A stretch of DNA of 64,000 nt, taken from the NCBI GenBank assembly GCA_022749755.1, contig CM040445.1, positions 1,199,182 through 1,263,181 on the forward strand, in the 5' to 3' direction. Source of the stretch: Azadirachta indica. Its lineage: Eukaryota; Streptophyta; Magnoliopsida; Sapindales; Meliaceae. This document shows, piece by piece, positions 46,808 through 57,397 of this stretch. The position numbers and the translations under genes were made by a program. Every line of letters starts with the position of its first letter. Position 1 is the stretch's first letter. The notes under the pieces were generated by a model. It searched no databases and was not told where the DNA came from. It saw only the letters and a program-made list of their open reading frames with translations.

Positions 46808-47680
46808 AAAGAACTTTTTGTTAATGCGGCAACCCTACGCTTGCACCAAATAATTTCGGCCAACGATTTCCCACTTCCGCAATAGAGGTTCACTCTCAAA
46901 ACTTTCTACGCTTTGAAGGAAAACACACTTAACTTGTACAAGTTTACGAAGGGAAAACTCTCTTCAACTTTTCTATTTCTCTCAAGAAAATATTACAAAT
47001 GTATAAGGCCTGCTGTGCTAGAGATTCACTTCACACTTACTTGATGATCTCTAGCACACTCACTACCCTATATATATACAAGTAAAGGCAACCAATACCC
47101 CTGGATGCTAAGGCCACATGTCTCACACACATGCTGCCACAATACATTTCCCTAGTTAAAATGAACTACTCTTAAAGTCACTTTGTGTGCTACTTTCCTT
47201 AAGCCAAAGGACTGCCTACCAAGTCATCTTGACTTAATCCTACCTTAACACCTCATCAAAGACCAAGTCTCCCTACCTTAATCCCAATAAGTACACCTTG
47301 TTTAGGGCCTTACCAAATACTCCCGCTACTGCCTTGAGTCTTCTAGCTCATGGCCTGTGTCCATATTTACTCGCATATCTCATTATTGACATCCATTGTA
47401 CAGCCTAGCTACTGCCTTATTGCTGCCTGGACCATTCTCGTTCACAACCATGTTTCGGGTCAAATGAGTTCGTAACAACGATTCCGGCTACTCTTTTAGT
47501 GTCCCCAAAACACTAATCTTTCTCGGAGTGCTAAGCGTCACTCTCTACAACGTAGCCTCGTACGCTAATCTCAATTTGCAAAGACCTGTCATACAGTCTT
47601 GTGTAAATCCCGCAACCTGTCAAGTTGATGCAAGACCATCATCGAGTATGTTACGTGTCACAAGTTTTAAGGCTGTAACA
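46802..47680 (-). repeat. 5' LTR of the gypsy element
   Basis: 879 bp, beginning TGTCACAAAGAAC and ending GGCTGTAACA on +, with intact TG...CA ends. It is collinear with the 3' LTR along its length. Confidence 0.93.
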
Positions 47681-49000
47681 GACACCATCTATCCAAGTTA
47701 GTCTCCTAAAGTAGTACCCTCTGTGTTTATTCGAGACATTAACCTTAACAGAGTTTGTCTTGGTAGTTGTTTGGGCAAATGACCTCAGGCCTACAGAGTT
47801 GGTAGACCTCATGTTAACAGACTCAATATCTGGTCAGCTTTGATGGGTCCTATTCAGATCAGACAAAAGTGCATTTTGGTCAGGCCATGTCTGATCAGAT
47901 ACTACACAAGAAAACTTGTTCAAATCAGATGAATGTGAGCCATAATTCTAGCAAGTTCCACGTCAGTAGAAACCCATTATTGCTTGATCAAGAGGATTTG
48001 ACTACTAACGCAAATTTAATGGAACCGTAACTTGTTTGAATCCTTACGATGAAGGGAAATTGGGGTTAGTAATTCTAATCCGAAACATATTGAAAGGATA
48101 TACTCCCAATTTTGTTAGGAATCCCAATTCTGTTAAGACAAAAAGAATGATAATCTGCATATACCGGATCCTGCCGAGGCAGAAGGGGATTCTTTCAACC
48201 AAGCAAACAAGATAACTTACGCAAGAGAAGATGAGGCCACTTAATTGTTGTTGCAGTTTGATTACGCTTAAGAGAGGAAGATCGTGGGAACTTGTAAGGA
48301 GGGTTCAGTTTTTACTGTTGAGTATCGAAGTTACAAATTTCGGTATCAATAATAGTAGAAGTGAAAACCAATATTTCGCTTTGTGATTGCTCCTTCTCCC
48401 ACAAAGGATTTTAAGAATAAGTAATTGCTCTTCTCTTGCTCTTGTTTCCCAACTGAGAGTAGATGGCTATTGCATTCCGATTATTGAGCAAGATTTCATT
48501 GTCGGTCTGTAATCCCTAGATAACTAAGTCTCATTTTTCCTATGGGTGGAGATGACAGGTCAATCCATGAATTTTCCTGCCCTTTGCCACATTTCAATGA
48601 AAGGGCGTGAGGGAGATATTGCGTCAGACTATTCATAAGGACCAATTTGGTCCTCTTTCCCAAGACTCCCAAATGAGATATGGCTGGTGGTCTGCAGAAA
48701 CGTCAATTTCTTTAGGTCAATTTTCTTTTGTTTGACCTGTTCCTTCTGTTCCACCTCAATTTGTTCACTTCAAATGTTCAAAATATTGCCTATATTATTT
48801 TAAGGATATTATCAAATAGGTCCCTAAGTTTTAAGAAATAATAATAAAGTTATACTAACGAATAAATCGCTACAAAGTACGAGGTACAAATGCAAAGTAA
48901 CGAGTATCAACTTTACAATCCACTAGTATACATATTCGCTTGCATGAGTGGTATTTTATGATGTGAATTGCTTAATGGCTTTTTGTTGTTGAGTCTGCAG
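47681..49000. other. non-repetitive intergenic stretch
   Basis: Lower A+T than the left end of the window, but I recognise no exon. A short ATG frame at 48463 (MAIAFRLLSKISLSV, then a stop) looks like the start of a targeting peptide but leads nowhere. Confidence 0.45.
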
Positions 49001-49463
49001 ATGAGAAGATGAAGGTGAAGAATGAGAGTGGTCTAAGACTTTCCAATAAGAAAGATGAGAACTTTGGAGAGTGGTATTTTGAGGTATTTTTCTACTGTTT
49101 AATTACTTATTTCAAGTTCAGTTAGTAATTGTATGTAAGAATTCCTTGCACGATTGCCTGCATGTGACCGATGTACGCTTTCTGCTATCATTTAATTTTT
49201 GTGGCTTTTGTACGAATATATATATATATATATATATTTGATGTTTAAGAATGTTTGAACCTTGTCCAAAGACCATCATATATCTGAGATTCAGACTGGC
49301 ATCCAAACTATTAACTTATTAACGGTATCAATATGCAGAAATTCTTTGATGCAGAAGTAAAAGATTTGAACATCTGCAATTGTCATTTTCCTCATTTCAT
49401 TTCCCTTGCTGGGGGAAATGCACCAGAGCTAAGATTTTCAGTCCTTTCAGTAATCTGGGAACG
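49001..49463 (+). pseudogene. prolyl-tRNA synthetase relic (two exon pieces)
   Basis: After a CAG acceptor, 49001-49083 reads KNESGLRLSNKKDENFGEWY, then a GT donor. 49339-49463, also after a CAG, reads KFFDAEVKDLNICNCHFPHF and ends at a GT donor. These match the start of the cytosolic-type prolyl-tRNA synthetase catalytic domain (KKDENFGEWY and FFDAE...NCYFP blocks). The conserved stretch that should lie between them is absent, as is everything downstream. It is a fragment and cannot encode a synthetase. Confidence 0.72.
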
Positions 49464-50521
49464 GTACGTTCTGTCACCTACTAGTGCCGAATTTGTTATT
49501 TGATCTGTATGCCTTATTTACCTTCTGTTTTGAATTTTCTTTCCTGTATTGTTATGATGACATCTTTTTCTTTGCACTCAAGATATGATTATTTATATTA
49601 CAGTTGTATTGTTTTTTTTGGCTCTGTATAGTTGCTGAATTATGGTATCATACCTCATAGCTAATCATACTAGATTTCTGAATGTTTTTGTTAGGAATAT
49701 TTATAAATTTTCTATTAAACATATGAATATCACAATCACAACTATAAATTTAAAGTATAACAATATAATTAAAATAAATAAATAACAAATTAAGAGAAGA
49801 AATGAGTAAAGAAATTCTGGCCTGAGCATAGTGAGGCATGCTAATAAGCATTGTCCTAAAACCAAAGAGTCCTTCCCTCGTGTAGGTAATAACGGTTCTT
49901 TTTAGTTTTAAAATACAACCCAATGCTCATAGTCAATCTACTCGATGAACATGACCACCGGACGATAAACATCAAGTCTTAGATGTCACAATTACTTAAA
50001 ATATACTATTAAAATAAAATTTTTATAATAATATATATTTTGCACTCTTTTTCTTTTATGCACACAATTCAAATGAATACAAATATTCTTTATATAGTAG
50101 TGAAATAATTTAAGCAATAAATATATTATTAAAGATAAAACCTTTATAATTCATGTATTAAACTGAAGTAATTGATAAGATTAATGGTGTAATTTAAAAC
50201 TTGTAACCACCATATAATAATAATTATTTATAATAAATAACTCATAAAATTAAATAATAGTTTTTGAAACATTTTTTCCTACAGTTTTCACTCATGAGGC
50301 GAGGATGACATAGTGCATCTGAACTGAAGTGCAGGAGTCGCAGAAGGATTGATTTCTTTCTATAAGATTGCTAGTGGAAATGATGGGATGAACCCAATTT
50401 CTTATATCATGAATTCTTTTCCTTTTATAACTCTTGTTTAATAGTTGTACAGAAACGTTTTCACAAGAATTTATTCTTTGACCGGTACCAATAAAACACA
50501 AATTGTCTAATCATTGATTAT
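49464..50521. other. intergenic stretch
   Basis: AT-rich in its middle part (about 49.68-50.28 kb). Nothing coding is recognisable. The right end is the 3' flank of the subtilase gene. Confidence 0.5.
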
Positions 50522-53500
50522 TCAATTATCAAAATAATGCTGTAAGATATCTGTCTTCACAGACACTGGAATTCTCACTTCATGCACTCCATCCATCCAT
50601 GTTAGGCTCCCAAAGTAATACCCTGTATTCAGCTGGTGCGTTGTCAAAATCGTTACAGTGAAAGTAATCTTCTTCGTGCTAGCATCAAAGAACAAGGTAT
50701 CAGGTCTCACCATGACCGTTGTGCCAAATGGAGGTTCAATAACAGCTCTATAAACAGACTTGGCTGCTCCTACATTTGTTACTGTTCTGGTCAGACTGAT
50801 GGAATTTCTTAGACTTGGCACAGTTATTGAAGGTAGATTTACATCTAGAATAGAAGGTTTTTTATCAGGGCAAGTAGTAGATTGTCCTGTAAGATGAGAA
50901 ATAACTGAATTGTTGTAACTCATGGCGCAGAGATAATGAATATAATCTGAAGTGCCCATATCATATACTAGACCAGGATCTGCTGCCCCATTTGGGTTCA
51001 CAATTCCACCTCCGAAATCAAATGGATTGGCGAGCTTTTCCGGAGATCCTTCAGCAAAGATTGGAAAACCTGATGGACCAGTAGTCCATGCTGCATCAAA
51101 TTTTATGATCATGTAAGGATTAGCAATCTCTTTCATGGTTTTGAAAGTGAAAGAAAGCTGTCAACGTGGTAGTACCAGTTGTTACAAGTGCTGATTTGAT
51201 GGCTGCCGGGGACCAATCAGGTTGCAATGCCTTAAGAAGTGCAACAATGCCTGAAACATGAGGGGCTGCCATTGAAGTTCCAGAGAAAATGGCATATCCA
51301 TTATCTGACAATGAATTGAGAGGAGAAGTGGCAGCTAATATATTCACTCCAGGAGCAGAAATATCTGGCTGAACCGTGCAAAATAACAAGATGGTTTTAG
51401 AATAATGAAAGCAGTACACATCAGGCACAACTCAGCGCCGAGCAAAGATGTTAGCTGTTTTTCTTGAATTTTACAGAAAGTACCTTCAGACTTGCCGGTG
51501 CAATGGAGTTTGGTCCTCTTGATGAGAAAAAGGCCACCTTGGCTAATAAAGGCTTGCCTACAAGTGTTCTGGACGGGCTGAATTTTATCATAGGAGAACT
51601 GTAAGTTCCATTCCAGAAGCCAAAATTGAACAATTAGTAAAGAATCTAATGACTATTATCACTAACCGAAAGTGCATACACGAATCAGAAAATGCAAAGA
51701 CCTTGTAGAACGGATGTAAAACAGTATTTGTGTGCCAATTTCATAGTCAACCACAACACAGGGAAAATTTTCAGGGCACGGAAGGATGTCATCACGGGCG
51801 TTCTTGGCAACAATTAACCCAACCCCGCCAGCTTCTCGCACAACTGCTGCAGTGCTAGTTATAGAAACTCGAACTGCTGAAGTGAAGCAGAGCACTACTT
51901 TTCCAGCCACCTCAGTTGCACTAAGTGAGAGGTTTTGACATACCCTGAAAGTAGGCAGGGGATAAGGTCAATCATGCTTTCGTTTTAGAATTGAAATGGA
52001 AGAAAATTCCTGTAACTCAATAGAATTATCTACCCTGCAGCATTGGGGTCTAGTCCTGTGGCCTCTGGGTAAACCAAGCCTGTAAAACCATTGTTCTTTC
52101 CTGTATATAATGCTTGACCCTGCAAGGAAATATCAAGCAAATAAGTAACCGCATCCAGGCAAATGTAGATGATGTTCAAAATGCGGCTCACGATATATAC
52201 GTGGATACCAGTAATGTTTTGTTGTTTCCAAGTATTATTGGTGTAGGAAATGTGCGATCTATGGTGCTTGCTGCAGCAGTTATGATCCAAGGTGCTGTGT
52301 TCTGTACTGTCTGAGCTGAAGGACCATTGTTTGCAGCTCCGCAAACAACAGCGATACCTCTAGTCACAGCGTGGAAGGATCCGGTAGCAATCCCATCACG
52401 TTCATCAACGTCTGAAAATAGAGGAATCGAATACCCAATTGACAGTGACAATACGTCAACTCCATCGTGTATAGCTTCATCAAATGCCTTCAGAATGTCA
52501 GCAGATGAACATTGTCCTCCAAGCAGATCCCAGCAGACCTTGTATATAGCTAAATGAGCACACGGCGCACCGCCTCTTACGCTGCCAAGGCCAAGGCCCT
52601 TGTAGCTAACATTATGCACAAAGGAACCACCTGCAGTACTGGCTGTGTGTGTGCCGTGTCCATTTGCATCTCTTGGGGAAAAGTATTCTGGGTTTTCCGA
52701 TGTGTTTAATGGTTGTCCATACTCAGCAAGTAATCCATCAATGAACCAACGGGCACCAATGATTTTTCTATTGCAATGAATGCTGGGGTCAAACTGGTCT
52801 CCAGATTGGCAAACACCTTTCCAGCGAGACGGTATTGGTTCAAGTCCTTCATCGCTGAAAGATTTAGATTCAGGCCATATTCCTGTTTGAATTGGGCGAC
52901 TGGTTCTGAGATTCCATCATGAAACTGAAAAAGAAAAAGGAGAGAAAGATGATGAACCTGTATCAAGTACACCTACAATAACTCCATTGCCCATTTTGCT
53001 CTTGTGAAGAACATTGGAAGGAGCCTGAGAAGAGAGGCCAAGAAAATCCCAACTCCTAGTTGTTTCCAGCTTGTGAATGCTGTTTGGTATGACTCGAACA
53101 ACACCAGGCAAATCTGAATGAATCAAATAACCAAATTTTATGGGCGTGACCATTCAGTGAATGAATCAATGGTCATTTTGACAAGTACCAGCAAGTTTCT
53201 GTGCCTGATCTTCTGTAAGCTTGGCTGCAAATCCTGAAAATCCATGCCTGTAGCTGTACACCATCAAATCTGAGGCAACTTCCTTGCTGCGACATGAAAT
53301 TTTACAACATATTAATCTGGAATTGGAGTTTCATCAACTAAAAATTCCAACATTTTCAAGTCTTACCTCCCCACTACTGTAGCAAGTATGTCATGATGAG
53401 AATCTATTATTAGCTTCGGATCATCGTGCTGCTTCTCTCCCAAGTAAACAATATGAACCTGTTGATAATTAAAAAGTTATCATGTATAAAAATTTTCCTC

Positions 53501-53649
53501 TACAATATTTCCCACAATAACATGATTTCATAAAGAATATGCTATGAAGTCAACTCAAAATGCTTAACCTTTGCCATTACAAGTCCTAGGCCATTAAGAA
53601 CGAAGACGAGATACAGCAGAACAAGCAATGGATTTTTGATATTGCCCAT
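50522..53649 (-). CDS. subtilisin-like serine protease, SBT3 type, apparently intact
   Basis: Ten exons on the minus strand (53649-53569, 53458-53367, 53286-53189, 53113-52958, 52882-52209, 52119-52034, 51944-51702, 51598-51484, 51368-51176, 51090-50522), with GT-AG introns and matching phases, give 768 residues without stops. Domains in order: signal peptide (about 1-25), I9 propeptide ([13 protein letters not shown] to about residue 115), S8 catalytic domain, protease-associated insert (about 350-480), and C-terminal fibronectin-like domain (from about 660). Catalytic residues are present: D141 (GVLDTG), H218 (GHGTHTAS), oxyanion N327 (ANNGPS) and S547 (SGTSMAAPH). Family members are secreted to the apoplast, and some SBT3 enzymes act in immune priming. 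Four decayed relatives lie at 34-39 kb. Confidence 0.92.
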
Positions 53650-55099
53650 GTTGTCAAATGCGTCTATTTTCAAGGGAAAGTGAAAGATATATGGTGTGAA
53701 GGGATGAGAAATAAAAACATGAAAAATTAGAAATCACTTGGAGTGACAGCAATATTAATTACGGATAACTTGATTTACCATTCCAACCTGTCTGCGTATT
53801 CTTTGCAAGAATTCAAGTTTGGCAACTTATAATTGTGGTGACTTGTTCTAGAAAAGAAGAAAAATAAACAAAAAGCTGTGGGGATATCATATCACAAGTC
53901 AAAGTTTGAAGTCATTAGATTAGTTTTCATTGCTGGTTTTGACGATCAGAATTTATTTATGGGTTCTTCTGAATTATCACTACCAGTTAATAAAAAAGAT
54001 GAAACTTCAATCAAGCCTCGCACGTTATCATCTCTTACAGTGCACGGTCTGGTCATTTTAAAGCAATATTGGCTTCATCAAGTTTACAGATTGCAGTACT
54101 ATCCACGCACTTTTTATATACGCCATCGTTTTGTATCAAATGAAATTATAAAACTTTATAAATGTAATTAGTAACTTCCGAAGTTAGGCATCTTGTCCCG
54201 CGAAGGAAAATGATACATAGGAAATGTTACTTTTCTCTCCGCATGTTTTGAAATTTTGAAGGAAACTTCGATTGTAAAGATTAATCGTAGACCCAAGCAG
54301 TCTTAGTCAACTGGAAGTTGGATTTGCACGAACACGTATTTGCATTGAAAAATAAATGTGAAAATATAAACCTGCATTAGTTGACTTTTGCGTAACTTGC
54401 ATTCGTTGACCGTTTTATTTCCTGAAAGTTTACTTTCGGCCTATGTCTAATGTGAAGAATATGGAATAATACCAATTGAATAATTTTCTATTCTAAATGT
54501 GAAATGGATTGAACAAATAGCAATCAGAGAATAACTGGTTGGCATGATAGCATTCTGAGAAGTTGACATTTGAAGAAGTCATTATATTTTAATAAATATA
54601 TCAGCAAAGTTAATTGTACATCTCTGTCTGACGACAACCCAGCTCATGCTTAGGTATCTTTTCATAGCTTTTTGGGACTTTTCTGTGTCTAGGCCAACTG
54701 AAAACAGAACCTGTGAGTAGCAGGAATCTAGCTTTCAGAGAATTTTTGAACTTCTAAATGTTTTCAGAGCACCAAATGACCATAACTGACACTTGACGTG
54801 GAAATGATTTTGACTTAAATGAATAAATCGAGGCTCCTGAATCTTTATACCAACTTTGCTGTAAAAAACCAGGCTGAAAATCCAAAGCACAGTAATCGAA
54901 TTTTACTAGGACATCTAGATTGACTACACTAACTGTTACCATTTCAGCATCAAAGGAAGAACCTACAGTAACACGTCTTTGAGTTTGGCAAATATATTGA
55001 CAAATAAACATCTGAAAAAACAATCGTACTTCCATCTCTCTGCATATACACATTCATCTAGCCTATCTTTGTTTAAACTAAAAAGAATGTGGTCATCTT
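53650..55099. other. subtilase upstream region and intergenic DNA
   Basis: Contains the presumed promoter of the SBT3-type gene. Open frames of 97-99 codons occur on each strand but show no domain resemblance. Confidence 0.5.
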
Positions 55100-55892
55100 G
55101 CTGCAGAAGTTGCCTCCTCTACGATGACATTAATGCCACGAACCGTCCCTGTTAACACCCTAAAGACTATCATGCTTCTTTCATTTCAATTGACCTTCCT
55201 ATTCTTTAAAAAGTTTGCACTTGGTTCTGCCACTGCCTCCTTACACAACACATTCCTTCGACTGGATTTTCCCCACGTCAACAAGGCGGACTTTTGCATA
55301 CGAACAGTCTTTACATGTGGAGAACCTCTTCCCTCATGAGTATGCTTAAATAGCTCCTCCCCTAATAGCGCATGAGAATGAGCCAAATAATAAAATATCA
55401 CACCTGCAGCAGCCTTGCATTTGTTGCTTCTCCTAGCTAGTTGATATGGCTGTCTCTCTTCCGAAAATGCTAGTTCCACAATCAGTACCCTTTTGTAATA
55501 AAAGTTTGCAGGCATCAGCATGGCCCTCATTAGCTGCAAGCATGAGAGGTGGATAGCCATTTTCATTCACTGAATTTACAGGGAATCCCTTTTCCAGAAG
55601 CTGATTTATTGCAGGCAAATTTTAAATCCGTGATGCGAAGTGAAGAGCTTTGAATTCCTTGTAGCCCGTCAGTCCGTGAGCAAGAACATCATCAAGCAAG
55701 ATCTCCTTCAAACAGAGACATGACACCAGCATTGACATCCTGCGGCAAGATAGGAACAACTGTCTGCCCATCCCTGCTCTTGATGCTGATATCAACCCCA
55801 TAATCTATCAGGAGTCTAAATGCCTCTATATGGCTAGCCTTCGCCGCAATCATGATAGGGGTCAAACCCAAACTATCATACTTATTTATATC

Positions 55893-56082
55893 TGTTAGAA
55901 TTAAAATTAAACTTACTATTATTATTTTCCTACTTTGGTAAGGGTTCCTATGTTTATGAGGATTCTTAACTTTATGCAGATTGCTAGTTATGTTACTTTA
56001 TTATTTCAGTCTATATGAAAGTATATTTATGTACTTAGTAGATAATTAAATAGAGTTCAATATAATTTTATTTTCTTCAATG
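55893..56082. mobile_element. solo-LTR-like insertion in the ankyrin pseudogene
   Basis: The coding homology jumps across about 190 bp starting TGTTAGAATTAAAATTAAAC and ending TTTTCTTCAATG, with ATATC on both sides (55888-55892 and 56083-56087). TGTTAG is a typical plant copia LTR start. The right end is TTCA followed by three extra bases, so the exact border is uncertain. Confidence 0.5.
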
Positions 56083-56408
56083 ATATCTTCTATTGAACGT
56101 TGTAGCATCATTTGTAGAAGCTCAGAGTTGCCTGTTCCAGTAACAAAGTGCAGCAAGGAGAACACTTCAAGATTAGTAGAGTGAACTCTTTTTCCACTTA
56201 TATAGCCTGTCGGAGGATATTGGCCCGAAAACACTTGTTGTAGCTAATTGCATGGCGTTATCACCATTCTTGTTGACCAGGCCTAAATCAGCATCTGAAA
56301 TTATTAGCTCAAGGAAACAATCAGCCTAATCAGCTTTGGCAGCCAATATAAGAGCCTTGTCACCAGTTTCAGTTCTTGAATCAATTTGGCAACCGTGCAA
56401 GGTCAACT

Positions 56409-56570
56409 GTTTCAGAATGGAAAGGCATCCTCCTCTAGCAGCTAAATGAAGAGGATGAGATTCATGTCCCTTCTTGTTTCTTACAAACCGTTTCAGAATG
56501 GGAAGGCATCTTATTCTAGCAGCCAAATGAAGAGGATGAGATTCATGTCCCTTCTTGTTTCTTATAGGAA
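56409..56570 (-). repeat. in-frame 81-bp tandem duplication of ankyrin sequence
   Basis: The unit starting GTTTCAGAATGG (on +) at 56409 recurs at 56490 with few changes. It duplicates 27 codons around NKKGHESHPLHLAAR without shifting the frame. Confidence 0.88.
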
Positions 56571-57144
56571 ATTCGACATTAGCACCAGCATTAAGCAACA
56601 CACATGCTACATGTGGATTCTGGCAGAGAATGGCATAGGAAAGAAGGGTTCTGCTTTGCTGTTGACTATGAAGAGAGGAGATCCGGTGCTGAAGCAAAAG
56701 CTTTAAGATTTTGCCCATTGCTTCATAATATTCCACTGCACACCAAACTTCATTATATGGCTCGCTCAAATATGCGCCCATTCTGAGTTCCTCAGCAGAA
56801 AAGATGTCCCTAGACCAAGCTTCTATCTTAACATAGCAACCAGTTTTTGCGCCTGCCTAAACATGTGTTTACAACACCCATATTTAAACAACAGTTAAGT
56901 TATAACCGTAATACTCACCTTCCTTGCAAATAAGAAGCATCAATCTTGAGTACAAATTTAAAAAAATATGAAGCAAAATACGGATCTAGACTACAAAATT
57001 TGGAACTCGTAAAAATTTGGATGAATTCCTAAAAAGGCCAACAACACGGGCATGTTGCAATAATCTATTTATTGATTACATCATCTACTGGAAGTATATT
57101 ACTTATTCCAAAGCAGCCTAGAAGTGATCTAAAATAAGACTAAC

Positions 57145-57397
57145 TGTAGAAAATGTATAAGAAAGTGTGAAGAAATTGATTCTTGATTCTTGAATATAAC
57201 ATATACATAGGGTAGCCTTTTTATAGGCTTACAAAGTATACAGAAAAGTAAACAAAGTAATGTACAATAAATTGTTTCATATAAAGAAAACAAAACCATC
57301 TTAATTTGGAAAATGAGATCATAAATTAAGAAAATAATATTGAATAATATCTTTATAAATCAAGATGTGCTTGATTTACTAGGTATTATTTTAAAAG
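57145..57397 (-). repeat. probable 3' LTR of the copia remnant
   Basis: On the minus strand this begins soon after a purine-rich GACGAGAGC with TTTTAAAATAATACCTAG, holds a TATA-like CTATAAAAAGGCTACCC, and ends CATTTTCTACA at 57145. I could not find a matching 5' LTR beyond 60.85 kb, so the borders are tentative. Confidence 0.5.

Larger units (their letters stand above)
41384..47680 (-). mobile_element. degenerate Ty3/gypsy chromovirus with two LTRs
   Basis: A 6.3-kb LTR retrotransposon coding on the minus strand. Reading from the right, it has 5' LTR, Met-tRNA primer-binding site, gag, protease, reverse transcriptase, RNase H, integrase and a C-terminal chromodomain, the Ty3/gypsy chromovirus order. 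Both LTRs are 879 bp. The flanking 5-mers are GATAC (41379-41383) and GACAC (47681-47685), a target duplication with one change. Every coding part is broken by stops or frameshifts, so it is not autonomous. It lies between the subtilase pseudogene and the intact subtilase. Confidence 0.95.
55100..56856 (-). pseudogene. ankyrin-repeat protein pseudogene
   Basis: Minus-strand remains of a plant ankyrin protein. The exon starting at 56856 reads GAKTGCYVKIEAWSRDIF, then repeat units such as HPLHLAARGGCLSILKQL and ALILAAKAD. Further repeats follow in other frames: DINKYDSLGLTPIMIAAKAS (about 55890-55830) and GYPPLMLAANEGHADACKLL (about 55566-55510). A basic C-terminal part has LLGEELFKHTHEGRGSPH. 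Breaks include a TAG at 56328-56326, a 190-bp insertion at 55893-56082, stops near 55.65 kb and a frameshift near 55.44 kb. The family function is not known to me. The upstream exons are missing, and a copia element begins 290 bp upstream. Confidence 0.82.
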
